DNA of 64,000 nucleotides from Siphonodentalium dalli. Its lineage: Eukaryota > Mollusca > Scaphopoda > Gadilida > Siphonodentaliidae. Each line of letters opens with the position of its first letter. Position 1 is the stretch's first letter. Under the pieces are notes generated by a model. It was not told the origin of the DNA and made no database searches. It worked only from the letters and a program-made list of their open reading frames with translations. Shown here piece after piece: positions 1 to 11,010 of the stretch. The DNA is taken from the NCBI GenBank assembly GCA_032622095.1, contig CP136063.1, positions 24,800,987 to 24,864,986 of the forward strand, in the 5' to 3' direction. A program made the translations under genes and the position numbers.

Positions 1-31
1 AGCTTTGCTGTTGCAGGTTAGACATCCTGGG

Positions 32-183
32 CCAGTGCATTCTCTTATATATTTTAGTCGCCCATAGGGAGCCTCACATATATATAAGAGAATGTACTGG
101 CTTACAAGATCAAAGTAAATATTGTTTGACCAATGCATTCTCTTATACATGCGGGAGACTCGCATATATAAGAGAATGCATTG
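32..183. repeat. Two consecutive hairpins built from the same 15-mer
   Basis: The word TGCATTCTCTTATA occurs four times in alternating orientation. The first hairpin pairs 32-50 with 80-100 and the second pairs 131-147 with 167-183. This looks like two abutting MITE-like fold-backs. The same structure recurs at 55737-55888. The element family is not recognised. Confidence 0.75.
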
Positions 184-270
184 CAGAGTTCATGGAAAAT
201 TTTAGGAAGCTCTGGTCATGAATTTTGTTATTTTGCAAAATTTACCTTGATCGTATTTAAATTCAAGCAG

Positions 271-304
271 TACTATTTTTCACGCACTGAGCGAAAAATA
301 GTAA
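271..304. repeat. Short hairpin TACTATTTTTC / GAAAAATAGTA
   Basis: Arms 271-281 and 293-304 are near-perfect inverted copies around a loop of about 11 bases. A looser relative lies at 690-770, where CAGTTTTGAATTC (703-715) pairs with GAATTCAAAACTG (746-758). Both are probably MITE remnants. Confidence 0.6.
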
Positions 305-949
305 GGCACCAAGTTTAATCTAAACTAAAGTCTATATGAAATACATGCCAGAGGGCTATGCTGTTGAATTTACATATATTATGAACGGCTGAATAGACAA
401 ATACACCTATACATGTATGCATATATTTACATTCGGCCAACCGCTATCAAAGCCATTGCTCAGAATGCCAAGCGACAAATCATGGTTGTTGAAATGATTG
501 TATAAGAAATACTGATATTCCAGGTCGCCATAAAATTATGATGTCAGTAGTTACCACGGGTTATTTATAACACGATATAAATCCGCCGCGATTGTGTTTA
601 ATATCCACATACACACTATCTCCAGCAATGACTAAGAACCGAAACTTCATCAGCTTCATAATATGCGGAAATATCACGGAAATATTAAGAAACTATTTTT
701 ATCAGTTTTGAATTCGGGCAGCAAGGTGCGAGAATTTAATGTGCGCGAATTCAAAACTGAGCAAAAAATGGTACTGAGCGAATTTAATTACAAGTAAGGT
801 AGTTTAATTACTAAAACTAAATCGGAATTTATTTATAATACACACTCCCATTGCGTAAATGACAAAATGTTCAGTTACCTGCCAATTATCAATTAGAGAT
901 GCTTCCTGTAATAGTTGAAGACCAAATTTAACTAGAGATGGGCCTGTCC
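305..949. other. Non-coding stretch
   Basis: Apart from the inverted pair at 703-758, I see only AT-rich sequence without a credible frame, RNA gene or clear repeat. Confidence 0.5.
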
Positions 950-1180
950 GAGGTGGGACTAAGGAATAACCCCATATTGAAAAAGTCCAAAAAGGGCTGT
1001 ATTGAACATTTTCTGAGTCGAAAAAAAAAGACTAAGAAATAACCCCATATTGATAATTTCAAAGTACAAAAAGGGCATTTTCTCAGTCGAAAATAAAGGG
1101 ATAACTCCATAAGAAATTTGGACAGACAAATCGCGGGTGCGTATTTTCCCAAGGTACCAAATATCTGTTCCATGTTTTTT
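950..1180 (+). repeat. Dispersed mollusc-type repeat (GGGATAACTCC units)
   Basis: Two or three decayed units each hold an A-rich run, then GGRATAACYCCAT, and then a segment ending in ACCAAATATCTG. Relatives occur at 1798-1960, 3150-3260 and 16585-16945. The motif GGGRATAACTC is one I recall as widespread in bivalve introns and intergenic DNA. The repeat is non-coding. Confidence 0.6.
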
Positions 1181-1350
1181 TTTTAAATGGGGGAGGGAGC
1201 GTTATAATGACCAAATATGTTCATACACTTGATGGTGACGTCCACCAAATCCTCAATCGAGTATGCTGTGTGCTCCTTAAATAGCAGCATGCAGGGGATG
1301 TCTTGATTGTTCTCCTGTGACATACAGTAGTCAGAACACGAATATCTTAA

Positions 1351-1492
1351 AGGGGTACTATACACTATATCCACATCCAGGGGAACATCTCCTTTTAAGT
1401 TCAACAGAATATATGCAACACATGAATGAATTCTGTTCAGTATAAAAGGAGATGGTCCCATAAATGGAACGGATTTAGTGTACAGTCCCCCT
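1351..1492. mobile_element. piggyBac-like MITE, 142 bp, TTAA flanks
   Basis: TTAA at 1347-1350 and 1493-1496 flanks imperfect terminal inverted repeats. The left end reads AGGGGTACTATACACTA; the reverse complement of the right end reads AGGGGGACTGTACACTA, giving two mismatches in 17. The interior folds further, with CATCTCCTTTT (about 1388) pairing with AAAAGGAGATG (about 1444). TTAA target duplication is the hallmark of piggyBac. With no coding capacity it would be non-autonomous. A 92-codon minus-strand frame across it is a by-product. The second copy is 57056-57197. Confidence 0.7.
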
Positions 1493-1797
1493 TTAACTAT
1501 AGCGACATGAGATTTTCATTTTTAGTCTCATTGTGCGCTCAGAAAAGACGAAACCGACCATATTAGAACTCTGCACATCTCAAAACTTATTGCTGATGAC
1601 TTATAACAAGAGGTAAATAAGTAGTTGTTTTTCTACTGTATTATTAATTGCTTGTAATTATACATTATAGAGGTAGATCTATTTACCCTTATAGTTCTAT
1701 TGGCTACATTAAGTTTATTATATAATAATTATGTGTCAAGTTGCATAACACTTCATGGCGAGATCAATGAATATACTAGTATGTTGCAATGGATTTG

Positions 1798-1960
1798 TAA
1801 CTAAAAAAAGGGGGATAACTCTACTGAAATAGACCAACATTGCAATGGCAGGTGTAAAAGTTTGTGACCATAACAATGGTAAATATATGTGACAAGTTTC
1901 CCAACAATTGACGAATCGCAGACTGGAATTAACCACGCCTCCCCAGTTATTTCGTAGTTA
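1798..1960 (+). repeat. Dispersed mollusc-type repeat
   Basis: An A-run is followed by GGGGGATAACTCTACTG, then a diverged tail with CAATGGCAGGTG and GTGACAAGTTTC. This is the same family as 950-1180 and 16585-16945. Confidence 0.55.
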
Positions 1961-2224
1961 TTGTTGCTAACTCTTATAAACAATGGCGACTCAAAAGTCA
2001 TAAAATTAGTGTTATTTAACGCCAATATTTAAGATAAAAATTACAAGCTAAAAGCTATGGAGACGGTTTAAAAGCAGTTTTGACAGTCGAAATAGCAGGC
2101 CATTGATTAATATTGTGTGTTATGAATATGAATTGCGCCGCGAGTAATTATTTCTTCCCACTTTTATCAAATTTAGCAAATCATACAAGAAGTTCTGAAA
2201 GTATATGCCACATAGAAAGGATAG

Positions 2225-2499
2225 ATGCCATGTTCACTTGTAGGATCTTCTGCGAATGTTTCAGTGAATCAGTTTGAGAATCGTCAAGATTCCCCCACTG
2301 AATGGAAGATCGGTTATCACACATTAATATTACATGTGTATTATGCAGTACTGATGCGACAATGTAAATGGGAATCCAGAAATGTTTTCAAAGAAAATTA
2401 CACAAAATTGCACAGGCTTCACGATGTACATGCAAACTTCACCAAACCAGTTCACTTTATGAAGTCAGTAACTTGATGTCATATCGGATCAACAATAAA
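2225..2499 (+). other. Isolated 83-codon frame followed by AATAAA
   Basis: An ATG frame runs from 2225 to a stop at 2476, and AATAAA lies at 2494-2499, about 18 bases downstream. That arrangement is seen in terminal exons and processed retrocopies. The predicted protein (three N-x-S/T sites, no obvious domain) is not recognised, and no splice signals or upstream exons were identified. Chance is the more likely explanation. The identical frame occurs at 57930-58181. Confidence 0.15.
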
Positions 2500-4390
2500 A
2501 TTTGTTTCATTTCATGTATGTTATTGATGGCTTAGAGAACATGTGGAATTAAAACGACTACCATCTGATAATACTTTGCATCTGGTCAGAAATTTGTGGA
2601 TACCTTTAATAATGTGGCTCAGTTGAGTTATGAGAAACAGATATCTATATTGTTTTATTTATTTTTCCTTCTTTTAATCCGAAAGCATGAAAGTACTACT
2701 GTTCAAAACAAGAGGAATTATTAATTACAACTCCGATCGGCTTATTTCATTAATTTGGGAGCTATTAGCATTGCTTCAATATTGAATGGCTTTCGTTAGT
2801 TTGATAGTAAATGAACCATAGTGAAGCTTCTTTGTTTTGGAAGAAGTCGACAATCCTAATACCTCATTTGCCATAATAGGATTGGTCAGTTACCACTGTG
2901 TCAACAATCTTAGATTCGTCAATTGACCAGGACATGAAGGAAGACAAGCTCTGGCAAAATTACATAAGGTGCAATTATTGCCAAGTTAAAAGCGAGGTGT
3001 AATGTAATATACAAGTACTTGGACCAAACCCATAAATGTAGATGCGAAGGTTTCCAAGCTAGCAATTATATGCGATCAGTCTCCAAAAAAAAATTGAGGA
3101 CGAATTATTGAGTACAAGCACATGCAGACAAAATTATGTACGTTGAGAAAAAAAAGAAAAGAAAAAGGGAGATAACTCAATTAAAAAGTCAGACCAAACT
3201 CACAATCGCAGATTTCTATGGTAGTATGCATCGTGACAAGCATTTCTAGCATCCCATGTAATGTAATTATAATGTGAAAGTGTACTAAAAGTGACTCGCA
3301 ACATTCCTCACTCAAATTGAACCTATCAATTGCCTGCCTTCAAGCTGAAATTAAAACCAGTTTAATTTGAAGCCTGAATATGACTTCAGTTTAATGAACT
3401 TTCAGATTACGTCTATGCTAGTATTGCTACATCATTCAGATACTTTTTCAAATATATTAACTGATGTAAATGTGAAACTGACAAATAGTTAAACCAGAGG
3501 AAAAGTTTAGATAATTTATAATTAAATTAATTAAATACAGGAGGAAACCAACTATTATTGTTCTCTTGATTAAACTCATCAGGGTAAAGACATGGAGATG
3601 CAGTGACAGAGATTCAGCTTTTTAGATTACACAAGGAGACTGCAACCATGGGTACTGACCATATAGCCCATGGTAGCAACTTGAAACATGTGCAAGATGG
3701 AATCAAAGTTTAAAATAAAATAAAAAAAAATTTTAATGGAAAGGTGAATATCAACATTTCTTTGATTGCGAATATCCATATTCAATTTCATTGAGAATCC
3801 ATTACCAACAACTGAGATACTCAGTTAAACAAAGAAGGATAACTCCAGAAGGAAACAACTTAGTTACTATTTGGGCCCGCAGTTGAACCAATTTCAGAAA
3901 GTATAGTCCATTGGCACCACACACATGGTTGTGATACAACATTTTGATGGTTTATGACATTGTGTATCAGTGCGAAATATACAAATGATACAAAAGATGA
4001 TTTTGAGATTACTATCCGAAATATTACCGGTATATGTAAATGTAAAACTCAATGTAAATATAAAACTTAAGATTACCATATTTGTTTAAGATTTGTTCAC
4101 CTCTCACTCCAAAAACTGAAAAGCCAGTTTTGAGGAAAATTCAGCATATATTTTAAAAGCACAGGAACTCAGATTTTGTGTGTAATTTCTTCGATAAGGG
4201 ATCTCGTAAATGGTGAACTTAGTGACAACAAAATTTCAACATGACCTGCTCACTGTTGTGGACATAAAATGAAGCCTTGATGCAATTACATGTCTAATTT
4301 TCCGCATGTGTCAATGAAAAGCACCTACTTAGAAGTAGTTGATGCCGAATAGAGAATATCTTCACAAATTAGATGCAGTTTGTTAAAAAG
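2500..4390. other. Non-coding stretch with small repeat remnants
   Basis: The stretch contains a GGGAGATAACTC repeat fragment at about 3150-3260, another at about 3835-3860, and the start of a rearranged repeat family at about 4190-4380 that is partly inverted relative to 5150-5300. No gene is seen. Confidence 0.5.
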
Positions 4391-4394
4391 GCCA

Positions 4395-4620
4395 CATGTC
4401 CCCCGAAAAAGGTCGCTTTTATTGGGCAGTAACTCTTTCAGAAGAGAACAAGAGCATCTCTAGGGAGTGGCAAAATACACTTGTGGTAAACTCACATACC
4501 AAATTTCATTCCATTCAGTTCAGACTTAATACTAAAGTTATCATCCAGAAACAAGGATCGAGTGCAAATTTCAACAAAAAGGGCCAAAACTCAAGTGAGG
4601 AAATCAACCAATGATCCACA
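4395..4620 (+). repeat. Dispersed repeat related to 10170-10385
   Basis: It shares the block ending in TTCATTCCATTCAGTTCAGA and the segment reading AACAAGGATCGAGTGC with the copy at 10170-10385, in shuffled order. The 72-codon frame here is a shadow of the repeat. Confidence 0.5.
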
Positions 4621-5099
4621 CAAAATTATGGTATGCAAGCAAAACTTTTTCTGGGTGGCTTGAGCATATGTAGAGTCATGCAAGTCTGCAAATAGTTTTT
4701 CATGGGGTAAATTTAGTGATGCTGTCCCGCACAGCAGGCTAGCATAACCAAACTCACCATCTGGGAACCCCATTCTGCTCACACTGACTCAGACATCGAG
4801 AACAATACTCTATGTCGGCGAAACAATACATTACTGGATTTTCCAACTAAGGACCAAATATTCAGAGGGCATGAACAGGTCAGCCACCTTATGGAGAATA
4901 ATATTAATCTCATTCTGCTTAGGCCTCATCTTTTGTGAAGTAACTATAGTCTCAAATTAACATTGTTTTTAGTTACTTTTTCCCTTCTGGAAAGTTTCTA
5001 TATCCCCTAATTTGCAGAAGATAAAATGTATAATCGAGGTGATTAATGAGTGAACTTCACCAACTGGGAAACATTAATCTGACCTAATACCATATTTGG

Positions 5100-5900
5100 A
5101 ATTCTTATCAGTAGTCATTCATTGTGCAAAAGATACATTGAGGTTCATTGCATAAAACTATTCGCTTTACATCCACAACAGTGAGCAGGTCATGTTGAGA
5201 TATCCAAACTGAACAGCTTGTCCCTTTTTCCAAGCAGTCAGGTTTGTTGGCACAACTGGTGGAGTGGAGCTTAACTTTGTTGTCACTAGATTCACCAACC
5301 CTGTTCACCTGAACTCATGTTTTTTTTAAATAAGACCATTAGGATAATTATAGCGTTACTGCATCATACAATTCCTTTTAAGCACCCCTTCCCCTATTCC
5401 ATTTTTCAAATTTCATTCAACTTCATTGCAAATAGTAGGAAACAAGATGACCAGAGCATGACCCCATTGTTTAAAGTTCAAACAAACATATATTGTTAAT
5501 TGGATAGCAGAATAAATAAAATGAGTAGATTCATTGCTTCATCACATCAAGTTCATGTTTCCTCCACGTTTTTGGATATATCTGAATTTGGTCACTGCAT
5601 GCATTCCTCATTTTTCTAAGTGGTCACTTCTTTGCCACACACAGTATAGAATTGGAAGCAAGAAATTTAGTTACCCCATTTCAATATATCAAATTTGGAA
5701 CCTCAAATAGAGATATATCTGTTAGAAAGCCACCTCCTTTCCTCATTTGCCATAACTATCAGGATCAATACATGAAAAATGGTGGATTTTGTCAGGTATA
5801 TCAAGATCATGGCCCATTTGTCCAACCATGTCATTATTAAATGTCAGAAGTTCTCACTGAGACAGAGGATAAATGGAGAGGACTATAGATAGTTGGATCT
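5100..5900. repeat. Left part of a long, rearranged inverted repeat
   Basis: The segment 5400-5570 is the reverse complement of about 9880-10035, and 5590-5760 is the reverse complement of 8590-8727 joined to 9799-9850. By contrast 5800-5880 matches 8320-8420 in direct orientation. The block is therefore a mixture of inverted and direct copies of one old family. Its uninterrupted sequence near 5648 preserves the empty site for the insertion at 8728-9798. Confidence 0.65.
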
Positions 5901-6225
5901 ATGTGAGATAGAAATCAAGGCACGATTTAAGCGGTATCGCATCGCTATTTGCGATAAAATATACCCTGTTGACGATGCAATATCAGCCTCAATTATTTGA
6001 CATGGCGCATTTTTATGCACATCGAGCATGACCATGCTATATTAAATCGATTCTGATTGGTTTGTCATTCCTTGACAATTTTTGTTTAAGGGTCCATTTC
6101 AAGAGATTTAAACATTGTTTATGCTATTGCGGTGCCAAAGTTCACAGCTCGGGCATATCGGGCACCCACTCTCCGTTCTAATTATGTTGTTCATTGATAT
6201 AGTAAGAAATAAAATACAATACAAT

Positions 6226-6376
6226 TAGTGATGCGGACTGGACCGCTTTGGACCGGTCCGGTCCGCGGTCCAGGGGTGGACCGCAGTCCGATCCGCACTG
6301 GGTGTCACTGGACCGGACCAGACCGCTTTTTGCCACTGGTCCGGTACTCTCCAAGGTGGTCCGGTCCGCATCACTA
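6226..6376. mobile_element. hAT-like MITE, 151 bp, GC-rich, 8-bp target duplication
   Basis: The TIRs are TAGTGATGCGGAC at the left end and its exact inverse at the right end. The perfect 8-bp direct repeat AATACAAT flanks it at 6218-6225 and 6377-6384. The interior is unusually GC-rich for the window and made of GGACCG/CGGTCC words, so nearly the whole element can fold. An 8-bp duplication together with a TAGTG end is what hAT transposition leaves. No coding capacity exists. The second copy is 61931-62081. Confidence 0.85.
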
Positions 6377-6479
6377 AATACAATAGCTTTATCTATATTT
6401 AAATATTTAAATACAAGAGCTTTATCTCATCAAATTAATGTCACACCATCAATTTTCAGTCACCAGTTCATGTGAAGAT

Positions 6480-6690
6480 TTCATTATCTGATACCACTTG
6501 TTTCTAAGTAGACACTGTTTATTGACGCACAGTAGAAAAAATGACACATTGAGGTTTGTTGCCTTGGTGCTTCACATTATTGTCAACAGTTCATGTGGAG
6601 ATATTCAAGCTGGACTCTGTACTCCCTTTTCAAAGCTGTCATATTTGTTTGCACAAGGAAAATTTGGTGCTTTAGAGATTTGTTGCACAA
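6480..6690. repeat. Arm of an inverted repeat pairing with 7963-8155
   Basis: The words TTTCTAAGTAGACACTGTTT, GACGCACAGTAGAAAA and AAATTTGGTGC recur inverted at 7963-8155 at roughly 75-80 percent identity. The arms belong to the same rearranged family as 5100-5900. Confidence 0.6.
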
Positions 6691-8330
6691 ATGTTAATTT
6701 AATCCATGAGTTGTTGGTCACACTATGTTGTTGGTAGTTGTATAGTATGTTTAACCTAACAGTGCCTATTGCAGAGGCGCAGAGACTTGAATGAACCGCA
6801 CTGGGATGTACAACCTAAATAACTATGGCACATCAAATGGATATTCATATTGTGTATGATGTAATGACGTTTGTTTAAGTAGCAAAATTAAATTAGTAAA
6901 GGATTGTTACTCCCTAACATTGCTGTAAATATCTTCAGGTTATATTATGCAATCATCTACTAATTTCATGGTTAAGATCTAAAGACCTTATCAGTTTACT
7001 AATAATTTTTTTAATTTTTTTTGGAAAGATATTTGGATATTACTAGTAACCATAAAGTCCAGGCCTTGTATATAATGGCCGTTACAAGTCCTCCCCAACA
7101 CAATAGAACATGTTTGTTAGTGTGCATTGCTCATTCCGGAATGATGTACACGTACAAAATGGGAACAATTTGATTGAATTATGCCCCAACTAGCTACTTG
7201 ACATTAAATACACAATTGACCAAAACGTGTTATTTATAAAAAAAATTTAACTAAATTTGGCCGAATTGTCAAATATCTAAACTAAAACCCACTTGATTTT
7301 AGAGTTATCAAACTTCATCCGCAATTTGGTCAGAGACCGTCGGCTTAACAAGTATTTGCCAGGCCACAAAATATTAAATATCTGGGGCAATAACAAATTT
7401 CAAAAATCAATATCTGATCACTCTGAACTTTGATGGGTGGGTTTTCGACTCGAATCAAATATCTTTTACCCCAAAGCCAAAGAAATAGTAATTTGGAGTG
7501 TTAATTCAGATTATGCATCTTTAATATGAGGCAGGAGAACAAACTTCATCATTCCCATTTTGTAATGAAGTTGAAAGTGATGAAAAAATTGGGAGAAAGT
7601 GTAACCCTGCAGTCTAAACCTACATGGCCTGAACATTTGTTTTGTTTTAAATTTAGAAATATTTACCAAGCATATATACTATGGAGGGCAAAGGTCTTTA
7701 TTATTAAGCCAAACCTCACTTGCCGTTCATTCTCATTGTTGTTAAGTCCCATTTTGTGTGGAAATACCATTGTCATTGCATTATACACAATATGAGTAAC
7801 TTAGGTTGTACTTCTCAGCATTTCATCAAAAATCTATGTGCTTCTGTGCTTCTGTGCTAAACACTTATGTTCCGACACTGTACACCACTGTACAACGACC
7901 AACACTATATTGTGACTTACAACCCCTGGATTATATTAATATGCAATATATATATTAGCACCAAATTTTCCCTGCGCAAACAAATGAGAGCCTGGAAAAG
8001 GGAGAGGGAGTCCAGTTTGATTATCTCTACTTGAACTGCTGACAATGATGTGGATGTAAAGTGAAGCATTGAGGTAACAATCTTAATGTGTCATGTTTTC
8101 TACTGTGCGTCAATGAATAGTGTCTACTTAGAAACAAGTGTGTCAGATAATGAAATCAACAAGTGAATTTGAAAATCGGGATAGTGACATTATTATAATG
8201 AAATAAAGCGCTAGCATTTGATTTCCTACTGTATCAATGAACATAAATAAAACAGAGGTAGGTGCCAAATATTAAAGCGGATAACTGCAAATTATCTGTT
8301 ATAACAATGATATTTCAATAGCCCCATTTG
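6691..8330. other. Spacer of the inverted repeat plus its second arm
   Basis: 6691-7960 shows no gene or clear repeat. At about 7835-7900 there are short duplications (GTGCTTCT three times, CACTGTACA twice). 7963-8155 is the inverted partner of 6480-6690. Confidence 0.5.
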
Positions 8331-8727
8331 TCCCACCATGTCAGAAATTAAATGTCAGAAGTTCTCATTGAGATACAGAGAGGACTATATATAATTGGTT
8401 TTGTGTCAGGTAGAAATGATAAATAGCCAGCAGATATTTGTGCTGACATTGTGAGTTCGTTTTCATATTCATAACTGATAAATTGATAATATGCATGAAA
8501 ATCCCCATCCGAAATCCCACCCCTTAATTCAAAGGTTAACAATCTGTAGAAAATAGGGCACCTAGATGGATATTTATTGCTTGATGTTAATGTTTTCATG
8601 TATGGATCCTGATATTTATGGCAAATGAAGGGAGTGGGTTTCTAACAGATATGTCTCTGTATGAGGTTCCAAATTTGGAAGCTAGACATTTAGTCAACCC
8701 ATTTCTATTTTCAATGTTTCAATACTG

Positions 8728-9798
8728 GAGGGTATCACCCCCCCCCCCCCCCCCCCCCCCCTTTTCGGTATGCGGGATTCAGGGTGTTTTGAAGCCGTAC
8801 GCGGGATTCATACCCCCGAATTAACTGGTATTCGGGTTCAAGCAAAACATCTTGGACGCAGGTTTTGATGGCGCAAAGTAATATTTTGTGCTAGTTATCT
8901 GTGTGAATGGGTGGGTATAATAGCTTCTTGGGCATATTTGACCACCGTGCCATCATAAACATGCTAAAAATGCTTGACGCCAGTCTAGATGCTAGGATTT
9001 TGCGATTTTCTTGTTCAGATTACAAAATTTTCGCACACCGGGCCGAACCATGGTCGGCCCGGTGTGTCATTGTCTCTCCCCTGTGGCCAATACAAAAATG
9101 CTAATAAGTTTAACAATATTTTACTACATTTGGTCAAACTTGTGGTCATCAGTTAGAGAATTTTCCAACCTGAAGGGGAGTATGAGGTTTGAAATTTCCA
9201 ACACTATAGGAAAGCTTTAGTTGAGGCCAGTCTGGATGCTAGGATTTGCGATTTTCTTGTTCAAATTTCAAAATTTTCTCACACCGGCCAAACAACGATG
9301 GTCAGCTTGGTGTGTCGTGGTCTCTTGCCCGTAGCCGTGTGTATGTGTATGGAGTTAGACCACTAGATGTTAGGATTTATGCAATGTTTCAGGTTAAAAT
9401 ATCTGAATTTTCTCATACCGGGAATATAGAATTATGGTTTATGAAGATATAGGATATTAGGCCTAAACACTGAGGTGCAAGGAGGGGTGCAAATGGAATT
9501 AAGCAAAACTTGTGTTCGGTCTGATTCTGACTCAAGGAGGGAGGTGCAGTTGGAATTTTCCAAGGTGGACACCCCCCAACGGAAACCCTCTAGCCACGTC
9601 CCTGGTCATAAAGTATCATTAATGGTATCATAACGGCCTCATAACGCGACCGGCATAATGTGTCTATGTAACTTCTATGTATTATTTCTTAACATGTATT
9701 CAGGATTCACCCCCCAAAATTAACTCGTATTCAGGATGCACCCCCCAAAATTAACTCGTATTCAGGATTCAGGGGGGAGGGGGGGGGGTGATACCCTC
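8728..9798. mobile_element. 1,071-bp insertion with TIR GAGGGTATCACC and a preserved empty site
   Basis: The ends are GAGGGTATCACC (8728-8739) and its inverse (9787-9798), flanked by the 6-bp repeat ATACTG at 8722-8727 and 9799-9804. Subterminal runs of C (8738-8761, 24 bases) and G (about 9769-9788) are followed by inverted copies of TATTCAGGATTC and GAATTAACT words. The interior holds 2.5 copies of a unit of about 240 bp containing GCGATTTTCTTGTTC and CACACCGG. The inverted paralogue near 5648 reads straight through the junction, which confirms insertion. No transposase frame is seen, so it is non-autonomous and its superfamily is unassigned. Confidence 0.8.
9034..9066. repeat. 33-bp near-perfect palindrome inside the insertion
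   Basis: CACACCGGGCCG pairs with CGGCCCGGTGTG around a 9-base centre. A decayed version lies at about 9281-9315 in the next internal unit, so the hairpin belongs to the element's repeated unit. Confidence 0.7.
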
Positions 9799-10169
9799 AT
9801 ACTGGTGTGGCAAAGAAGTGACCACTTAGAAAAATGAGGGAGGTATGCATTGCCCAATGAATATATCCACAAATGCAGCTGACAAATGTGGAAGAAACAT
9901 GAACTTGATGCAATCAAGCACTGAATCTCTACACATTTCATTTATTCTGCTATCCAATGAATAATACATGTTAGTTTTAACTTTAAACAATGGGGTCATG
10001 CTCTGGTCATCCTGTTTCCCACTATTTGCGATGAACTGAACATAGACCACATAAACTGGCAACTTTTAAAACTAGAATGGTGGCATAACAAATCAATTTG
10101 GTGTAGTAAAATTATGACCTACTAGCTAGTAATTATATTTTTTCTGTGTTCTAACCAAGAGAGTTAAGT

Positions 10170-10385
10170 TATCATTTGGAAACAAGAATTGAGTGCAATT
10201 CAAACAAAAGGGGACGAAACTCTGGTGAAAATTTGCGGGCAAAATCAAATTAAAATTTGACCTATATTTTGTGCTAGTAAACCCACATAAAAAATTTCAT
10301 GCCAATCAGTTCAGACTTCCTGAGAAAAGCGAACGGACAAACAGATGCTGCTACGACAGACGGACAGACCAAGAAAATAATAAAT
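10170..10385 (+). repeat. Dispersed mollusc-type repeat ending in a GACGGACAGAC tract
   Basis: An A-rich GGGGACGAAACTCTGG segment is followed by a block with CATGCCAATCAGTTCAGA and then GACGGACAGACC. It is related to 4395-4620 and, in architecture, to the 173-bp units at 51540-52300. The open frames across it are shadows. Confidence 0.55.
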
Positions 10386-10619
10386 TAAATCCTTTGCATA
10401 ATTTGTATATTTCACACCGGCTCCTTTCTGGTGAGAGATGTAATAACCTTCAAATTGATGTATCACAAGCCTGTGTGAGGTGCAGATGGACTTAACACCT
10501 ATTTCTACTGAGCTTTTAAGTTTGTCTGCTCTACTATAGTATTCCCTCACCCATATTTCTTCGAAACTGGTATAATGAAGCAATGAAATGTCACAATAGT
10601 TATGAACTCACTGAAGTAT

Positions 10620-11010
10620 GTCACAGTAGATTAATCAATGGAGGCTACTTGCAATGTTCGAGGTGAAGAGATTGTGATGACCGCAGTGAGGTACTTCAAT
10701 GATAAGTGAGGTGCATGTAGTAATCACAATAATGTGCTATGGCGGTGATCGTGATAAGGTTCTTGCAGTGATCACAGTGAGAGGCTTACAATGATCGCTC
10801 TGAGGCGATTGTCGATGAATCCAGGGACCCTGATGAGGGGCTTGTGATCACAGTGACATGCTTGCAATGATTGCGAGTACTCGTGCAAGAATTCTTGCAG
10901 TGAGGCAGGCCTGTTAACAATAATCGTAAGGAGTTTCTGTGATGATTGCAGATATTTGCAACTGATTTGATTGTGAAGTGTATTCCAAATGCTAGCAATG
11001 CATGGCAAGC
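10620..11010. repeat. Degenerate tandem repeat of GTGATCACAGTGAGG-like words
   Basis: Irregular units of about 25-35 bp vary around TTGCAGTGATCACAGTGAGG and CTTGCAATGATCG. The reverse-complement version of the same vocabulary forms the tract at 39465-39690. The two overlapping frames across it are translations of the repeat. Confidence 0.65.

Larger units (their letters stand above)
1..8295. repeat. Proximal copy of an 8.3-kb near-identical direct duplication
   Basis: Every base compared matches 55706-64000 at a constant offset of 55,705 bp. The two differences I saw are G57 to T55762 and G6084 to T61789, both inside T-rich runs. No indels were seen, even in the homopolymers I counted (A9 near 1021, T10 near 1175, A9 near 3094, A8 near 7238). 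The block carries no recognisable gene, only MITEs and dispersed repeats. Both ends are cut by the window, so the true length is unknown. It may be a recent tandem duplication, the overlap of a circular molecule, or an assembly artefact. Confidence 0.97.
8590..10035. repeat. Right arm of the rearranged inverted repeat, interrupted
   Basis: Read on the minus strand, 8590-8727 plus 9799-10035 matches 5430-5760 nearly end to end. The arm is split by the 1,071-bp insertion 8728-9798. Confidence 0.65.

Noticed and set aside
1183-1461. 92-codon minus-strand frame
   Set aside because: It lies almost entirely on the piggyBac-like MITE and its hairpin.
8738-8761. C24 run as a G-quadruplex regulatory element
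   Set aside because: It is better explained as the subterminal homopolymer of the insertion, mirrored by the G run at the other end; run length may also be a sequencing artefact.
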